Assembly (NCBI GenBank): GCA_012295275.1
Contig: CM022667.1
Location: 4,374,708-4,424,707 of the forward strand
DNA: 50,000 nt
Source: Chrysomallon squamiferum
Taxonomy: Eukaryota; Mollusca; Gastropoda; Neomphalida; Peltospiridae
Direction: 5' to 3'
In this document: one piece after another, positions 46,601 through 50,000 of the stretch
Layout: each line of letters starts with the position of its first letter
Position numbering within the stretch: the stretch's first letter is position 1
Notes under the pieces: generated by a model
The model's input: only the letters and a program-made list of their open reading frames with translations
What the model was told of the DNA's origin: nothing
Databases searched by the model: none
Position numbers and translations under genes: made by a program

Positions 46601-48070
46601 TCAGTTAGCTACTCACACTTAGTGCTCACACTGATACGATCTCGCTCATTCTGTACTGCTGTAAAATAACAACTCACAGTTAGCTACTCACACTGAGTAC
46701 TCACACTGATACGATCTCGCTCATTCTGTACTGCTGTAAAATAACAACTCACAGCTACTCACACTGATACGATCTCGCTCATTCTGTACTGCTGTAAAAT
46801 AACTCACAGTTAGCTACTCACACTTAGTGCTCACACTGATACGATCTCGCTCATTCTGTACTGCTGTAAAATAACAACTCACAGTTAGCTACTCACACTG
46901 ATACGATCTCGCTCATTCTGTACTGCTGTAAAATAACAACTCACAGTTAGCTACTCACAGTTAGCTACTCACACTGATACGATCTCGCTCATTCTGTACT
47001 GCTGTAAAATAACAACTCACAGTTAGCTACTCACACTTAGTGCTCACACTGATACGATCTCGCTCATTCTGTACTGCTGTAAAATAACAACTCACAGTTA
47101 GCTACTCACACTTAGTGCTCACACTGATACGATCTCGCTCATTCTGTACTGCTGTAAAATAACAACTCACAGTTAGCTACTCACACTGATCACACTGATC
47201 GATCTCGCTCATTCTGTACTGCTGTAAAATAACAACTCACAGTTAGCTACTAACTTAGTACTCACACTGATACGACTCTAGCTCACAGTTAATATAAAAC
47301 AACTCAGTCAACTACTCACAGTTAACAATTCACAGTTAATTGTAACAACTCATGCTTAATGTAACTACTCACAGTTAATTGTAACTACCCAGTTAATGTA
47401 ACAACTCACATAAAACAATCGAGTTAACATAACTAATATGACAACTGTTAAAAATTTCAGTTACAAGAAATCAGTTTGAATAAACCTGTCAATATTAACT
47501 CTCACTTTTAACACAAAACCCTCACTATCAACTTTACAAACTTTTACTTCTTTTTTTTTTTTAAATAAAACTTCAAAACACATTTTTATTAGGGTCTATT
47601 TCATTAGCAGCATCTTTTTTTTTTTTTTTTTTTTCATCAATAAATCCACTTCAACCACAACAACAACACACAACAAACAAAATACTTTCTGACTTTCACA
47701 AGAAGACGACACTGTTTTTAAAAAAACAACAACCACCACAACCACAACCACAACACTGCTACAAAGCACAATCTCTTACCTTCTTTCTTCATTCCTGCTC
47801 GGAAGCACTTCTTCAGTCTGCAGTAGCGACACTGGTTCCTCTTGTCCTTGTCCACGATGCAGTTCCTGTTGAACCTGCACGTGTAGATGTGATTCTTCCT
47901 GACGCTGCGACGGAAGAAGCCCTTGCAACCGTCGCAGCTCGCCGCGCCGTAGTGCTTGCCGGTGGCGCGGTCCCCGCATATTGCACAGAACTGACTGAGG
48001 ATGTCGCCCGTGGGTGACGGCAGGCTCGGAGTCGCGTTCCCGATTGTCTGCACATTCAGAGGGTCAGGCT
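43210..48070 (-). CDS. HNF4: HNF4 nuclear receptor (NR2A family), six exons, 5' end outside window
   Basis: HNF4 is a homodimeric nuclear receptor that binds direct-repeat DNA elements, holds fatty acids in its ligand pocket and regulates gut, metabolic and lipid genes in animals. Minus-strand exons, in transcript order, are 48070-47780, 45687-45572, 45280-45131, 44909-44669, 44340-44104 and 43675-43210. All five introns are GT-AG, and phases join exactly (1, 0, 0, 1, 1). The joined reading has the two C4 zinc fingers with P-box CDGCKG, the HNF4-type junction [13 protein letters not shown], the helix 3-5 signature [17 protein letters not shown], the block [18 protein letters not shown], and the AF-2 helix LLQEMLLGG. 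These match the HNF4 family closely from memory of human HNF4A. The N-terminal A/B region and start codon are not in the window. The last exon carries an apparent frameshift. Exons are visibly more GC-rich than the surrounding introns. Confidence 0.97.
43676..44103. other. HNF4 intron between the last two coding exons
   Basis: This 428 bp AT-rich GT-AG intron (donor GTCAGT, acceptor CTTTCTTCACAG on the minus strand) shows no further feature. Confidence 0.9.
44104..44340 (-). CDS. HNF4: HNF4 ligand-binding domain exon, helices ~9-12 with AF-2
   Basis: This 237 bp exon runs from ATATTTCACAG/ATGCCA to CTGGGAG/GTCAGT. It encodes [54 protein letters not shown] and [16 protein letters not shown], ending with the activation helix QEMLLGG. 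The dimerisation helix 10 and the AF-2 coactivator surface are intact. An in-frame open extension upstream is a translation of the (GACA)n-rich intron and is not coding. Confidence 0.97.
44341..44668. other. HNF4 intron carrying a (GACA)n/(GA)n microsatellite
   Basis: This 328 bp GT-AG intron has an imperfect (AGAC)n tract at 44418-44498 merging with GA-rich sequence up to about 44520. On the transcript strand this is a (GTCT)n/(CT)n pyrimidine tract that starts about 80 nt upstream of the acceptor. Confidence 0.9.
44669..44909 (-). CDS. HNF4: HNF4 ligand-binding domain exon, helices ~5-8
   Basis: This 241 bp exon runs from TTGTTTTCAG/GTTGCT to GATCCAG/GTGAGC and ends in phase 1. It encodes [15 protein letters not shown], which includes the helix 5 arginine that in mammalian HNF4 contacts the fatty-acid carboxylate, then [12 protein letters not shown], the dimer and pocket helices [17 protein letters not shown], and [14 protein letters not shown]. 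It is the typical central half of the HNF4 ligand-binding fold. Confidence 0.96.
45131..45280 (-). CDS. HNF4: HNF4 ligand-binding domain exon, helices ~1-4
   Basis: This 150 bp exon of exactly 50 codons runs from TTTAATTCAG/GTTCCG to GACCAG/GTCAGT, with phase 0 on both sides. It encodes [18 protein letters not shown], then [17 protein letters not shown] and ends CELPLDDQ, the family signature at the start of helices 3-4. The human protein has a longer and different segment immediately before the DVCESMK block, so the N-terminal third of this exon is the less conserved part. Confidence 0.96.
45572..45687 (-). CDS. HNF4: HNF4 hinge exon
   Basis: This 116 bp exon runs from TTATTTTACAG/CAGTAC to AGACAG/GTAAAC. 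With one base from the previous exon it gives exactly 39 codons, starting [18 protein letters not shown] and ending [10 protein letters not shown]. It covers the end of the DNA-binding extension and the hinge, and precedes helix 1-3 of the ligand-binding domain. The VQNERDRIS(T/V)RR(S/T)SYED pattern is highly conserved in HNF4 proteins. Its acceptor and first ~33 nt are the template of the tandem array that fills the intron upstream of it. Confidence 0.96.
45688..47280 (-). repeat. Tandem array of hinge-exon splice junctions in HNF4 intron
   Basis: About 20 tandem copies lie directly upstream of the hinge exon. The 3' splice junction string CTGTAAAATAAC (plus strand) recurs with its first base at 45688 (the true exon), 45776, 45864, 45939, 46028, 46103, 46191, 46266, 46341, 46436, 46498, 46586, 46659, 46734, 46792, 46864, 46926, 47002, 47077, 47152 and 47222. 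Spacing is mostly 62, 75 or 88 bp, because a 13 bp sub-repeat (CTCACACTTAGTG-like) varies in number. On the transcript strand each unit reads branch-like GCTAACTG, TTGTTATTTTACAG, about 33 nt identical to the exon start (CAGTACAGAATGAGCGAG...), then a GTGTGAGT donor-like end. The 46436 copy is altered in its exonic part. Units decay towards 47280-47420. Confidence 0.95.
47281..47779. other. Distal part of HNF4 intron with decayed repeat units
   Basis: From 47281 to about 47420 there are diverged relics of the same 13 bp family (ACTCACAGTTAATTGTAAC variants). After that comes ordinary AT-rich intron with T runs at 47551-47562 and 47617-47634 and CAACAACA-rich sequence up to the donor of the DNA-binding exon at 47779. 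I see no exon here. Confidence 0.7.
47780..48070 (-). CDS. HNF4: HNF4 exon with complete DNA-binding domain
   Basis: This 291 bp exon starts after a TACTTTCAG acceptor and ends at GAAG/GTAAGA; both flanking introns are phase 1. It encodes a short linker ([20 protein letters not shown]) and then both zinc fingers: finger 1 from CAICGD to CDGC and finger 2 from CRFNRNC to CRYC, followed by the C-terminal extension [13 protein letters not shown]. All eight zinc-binding cysteines are present. The P-box CDGCKG and basic [14 protein letters not shown] are those of HNF4. Both fingers sit in one exon with no intron between them. An open frame continues upstream to a Met at 48152, but that stretch is intronic because it lies before a good splice acceptor and looks non-conserved. 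Confidence 0.97.
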
Positions 48071-48195
48071 CTGAAAGTATAGAAATAAAATAAAATAAAA
48101 TATTAGAATTAGAAACATGAAGGACTTGTAACTGAGATTGTTGAAAGAGCAAGGATGTAAGGGAGGTGATTGAAGTTTTTAAAGTAAGATGATGG

Positions 48196-48227
<32 letters not shown>

Positions 48228-48305
48228 GTGATGATAAGAATAATAATAATAGCAAGAAGAATAACAATAATAATAAGAAGAAGAACAATAACAATAATGA
48301 TAATA

Positions 48306-48360
<55 letters not shown>

Positions 48361-49605
48361 TAATTATAACAAAATAAAATTCTGTGCCTAAAACAATAAG
48401 AAGAAGAAGAAGAAGAAGCAGCAGTAGAACAAGAGGAATGAAATAAAGAAGATTAAAATAAACACAAAAGAAATGATAAGAGAATCTCAAGACATTTATT
48501 TTCTGTTTTAAAATTTGAAAACTGTTTGTATTTCTTCTTAAAGCAGGATTGTGGAAATGAAAGGGCTGTTATCTGTCAAGAGGGGACTGCAGGGGACTAC
48601 AGGGGACTCTGAGGACTACAGATGAGTGATTTTTTATCACCAGTTTTGAGAGTTTTTCAAAAACGATGATGAGATATCATTCAGTCCTTGTTGTAACAAG
48701 ACAGAACTCCAAACAACAAACACTTGTACAGACGCGAATCTGACTATCAGCAACTCAATCACACTCGAGTTGTGATTATCACTGAATTCTGTGATTCATA
48801 ATCGAAATCAAAGGTGTGAAGAGGTGATCTTCGTCTTGATTGTAGCAAAATGTCGACAGGTTCATCTAGTGTACTGTTAAAGGTCGCAAACATGACGTTT
48901 TTCATTAAAGATGTTTTATTACTGTCAAAAATATAAATTATCTCTTTTTTTTCTATTGTATTTCTATAGTGAAAAGTTCAGCTTAAATGATGTAAATAAA
49001 TTAAATAAGTTTTTTATTATTATTGTTATTAATAATATAAAAAAAAAAAAAATATTTTTAAAATTTACATATTTTCAAAGATGTGACTATGTAATTTAAA
49101 TAATAATTTTTATATGATGCATTTTGAATGAAAAAAAAAATTATGATAATTTCCCTCATATACATGATATTATACACAATACAGTTTACAACATTTTAGA
49201 ACTACCAAAACATTAACAAACACTAACATTTCATCTCGGTAACTATTAACAACATAAAGTGTTAAAAAACAGAAATTTCTGAAACTGAGTAAAATACTGA
49301 GTCTTTATACAAACTCTCAAATATCAAGAAAACACAGTTAATCCAACTCTGCAAACAAAACCAAGAAATGGATATTAGCAGTTCCGAGAAGAATTTTACT
49401 AAACAGATTTTTGAATAAAATAAGTGTGGGATGAGATTATGAAAAGTTAATATAAAAAATAAACAGGCAAAAAAATAACAGTGTTGAGAAAAAAAAAAAT
49501 TTTTTTATAAGACAGGAAGTGAGAGATATCTGATCTAGATAGAGCTTTTACTCAAATCTTTCCCATGAATGACAAACACATAAACAAAATAAAATATATA
49601 AAATA

Positions 49606-49654
<49 letters not shown>

Positions 49655-50000
49655 CAAATCACAGATTATTATTATTAGACTACATTTAACTCAATATTCA
49701 CATTTAAGTAATTTAAGTTTTTCTTTTTTATTTTTTGTTTCTTCATCTTTAAAAATAAACCCTTAAGCAAATTCTAATTTCCTATATAAACTTATTGCAG
49801 TAAAAAAGATAAAAAAGATTTTTTTTTTTTTTTAAAAACAACAAAACTAGCTACTTTGAAAGAAAAGAACCTTGCTTCATTAAACAAATAAAAAATAGTA
49901 AAAATAAAATATCTTCTGACAGAAAATAAATAAATATACTCTATGACCTATTTTTAACATAATTATTCAATATATGTTAATACAAAATAATCATTATTAT
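48071..50000. other. HNF4 intron upstream of the DNA-binding exon (partial)
   Basis: No exon with a recognisable HNF4 A/B region is visible before the window ends. The segment holds (GAT)n at 48188-48236, an (AAT)n run at 48303-48362, (AAG)n at about 48399-48417 and (AC)n at 49605-49651. A small triplicated patch, AGGGGACT-type, sits at 48580-48610. The middle part (48480-48900) is unique sequence without an ORF. Confidence 0.6.

Noticed and set aside
45688-47280. CRISPR-like or satellite interpretation of the array
   Set aside because: The genome is eukaryotic, there are no unique spacers or cas genes, and the unit is clearly derived from the adjacent exon junction.
47718-48152. Treating the whole ORF, including Met at 48152, as the HNF4 start
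   Set aside because: A good splice acceptor (TACTTTCAG) sits at 48071, and the 27 residues before it are Phe/Leu/Ser-rich and unlike HNF4. The 3' tail beyond 47780 reads through a GTAAGA donor.

Overview
The window is a stretch of animal (metazoan) nuclear genome, probably from a mollusc or another lophotrochozoan. It is AT-rich, crowded with simple-sequence repeats and homopolymer runs, and carries one recognisable gene: the nuclear receptor HNF4 (NR2A family), on the minus strand between 43210 and 48070. Six exons with GT-AG boundaries and matching phases encode the double zinc-finger DNA-binding domain, the hinge, the whole ligand-binding domain and the C-terminal F domain. The first exon(s), carrying the N-terminal A/B region and start codon, lie beyond position 50000. 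The phylum is inferred from the receptor sequence and the repeat style and is not certain.

Layout. Positions 1 to about 39400 hold no gene I can support. This part is a mosaic of short unique segments (many with ACGT-core palindromes such as TGACGTCA and TCACGTGA) and repeats: (CT)n/(AG)n, (AC)n, (ATT)n, (TTTA)n, (GATA)n and (GAT)n microsatellites, long A or T runs, and several minisatellites. The largest is a sharply bounded 2.55 kb array of 29 bp and 42 bp units (24854-27405) with higher-order structure. Others are a 37 bp array (32028-32420), a 22 bp array (36398-36512) and an old, diverged array (17222-17885). Positions 39400-43209, downstream of the HNF4 stop codon, are AT-rich and probably include its 3' UTR. 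Positions 48071-50000 are part of the intron upstream of the DNA-binding exon.

The most unusual feature is inside HNF4. The 2.1 kb intron between the DNA-binding exon and the hinge exon is three-quarters filled by about 20 tandem copies of the hinge exon's own 3' splice junction (45688-47280). Each intact unit carries a branch-point-like CTAAC, a pyrimidine-rich stretch, the AG acceptor, about 33 nt of the exon start, and a GTGAGT-like donor. This is an array of decoy or poison mini-exons, and any use of them would create a premature stop codon.

A second oddity is the last HNF4 exon. Its upstream half and its canonical KQEV-type C-terminus lie in different reading frames, so the sequence contains either a one-base assembly error or a true C-terminal change.
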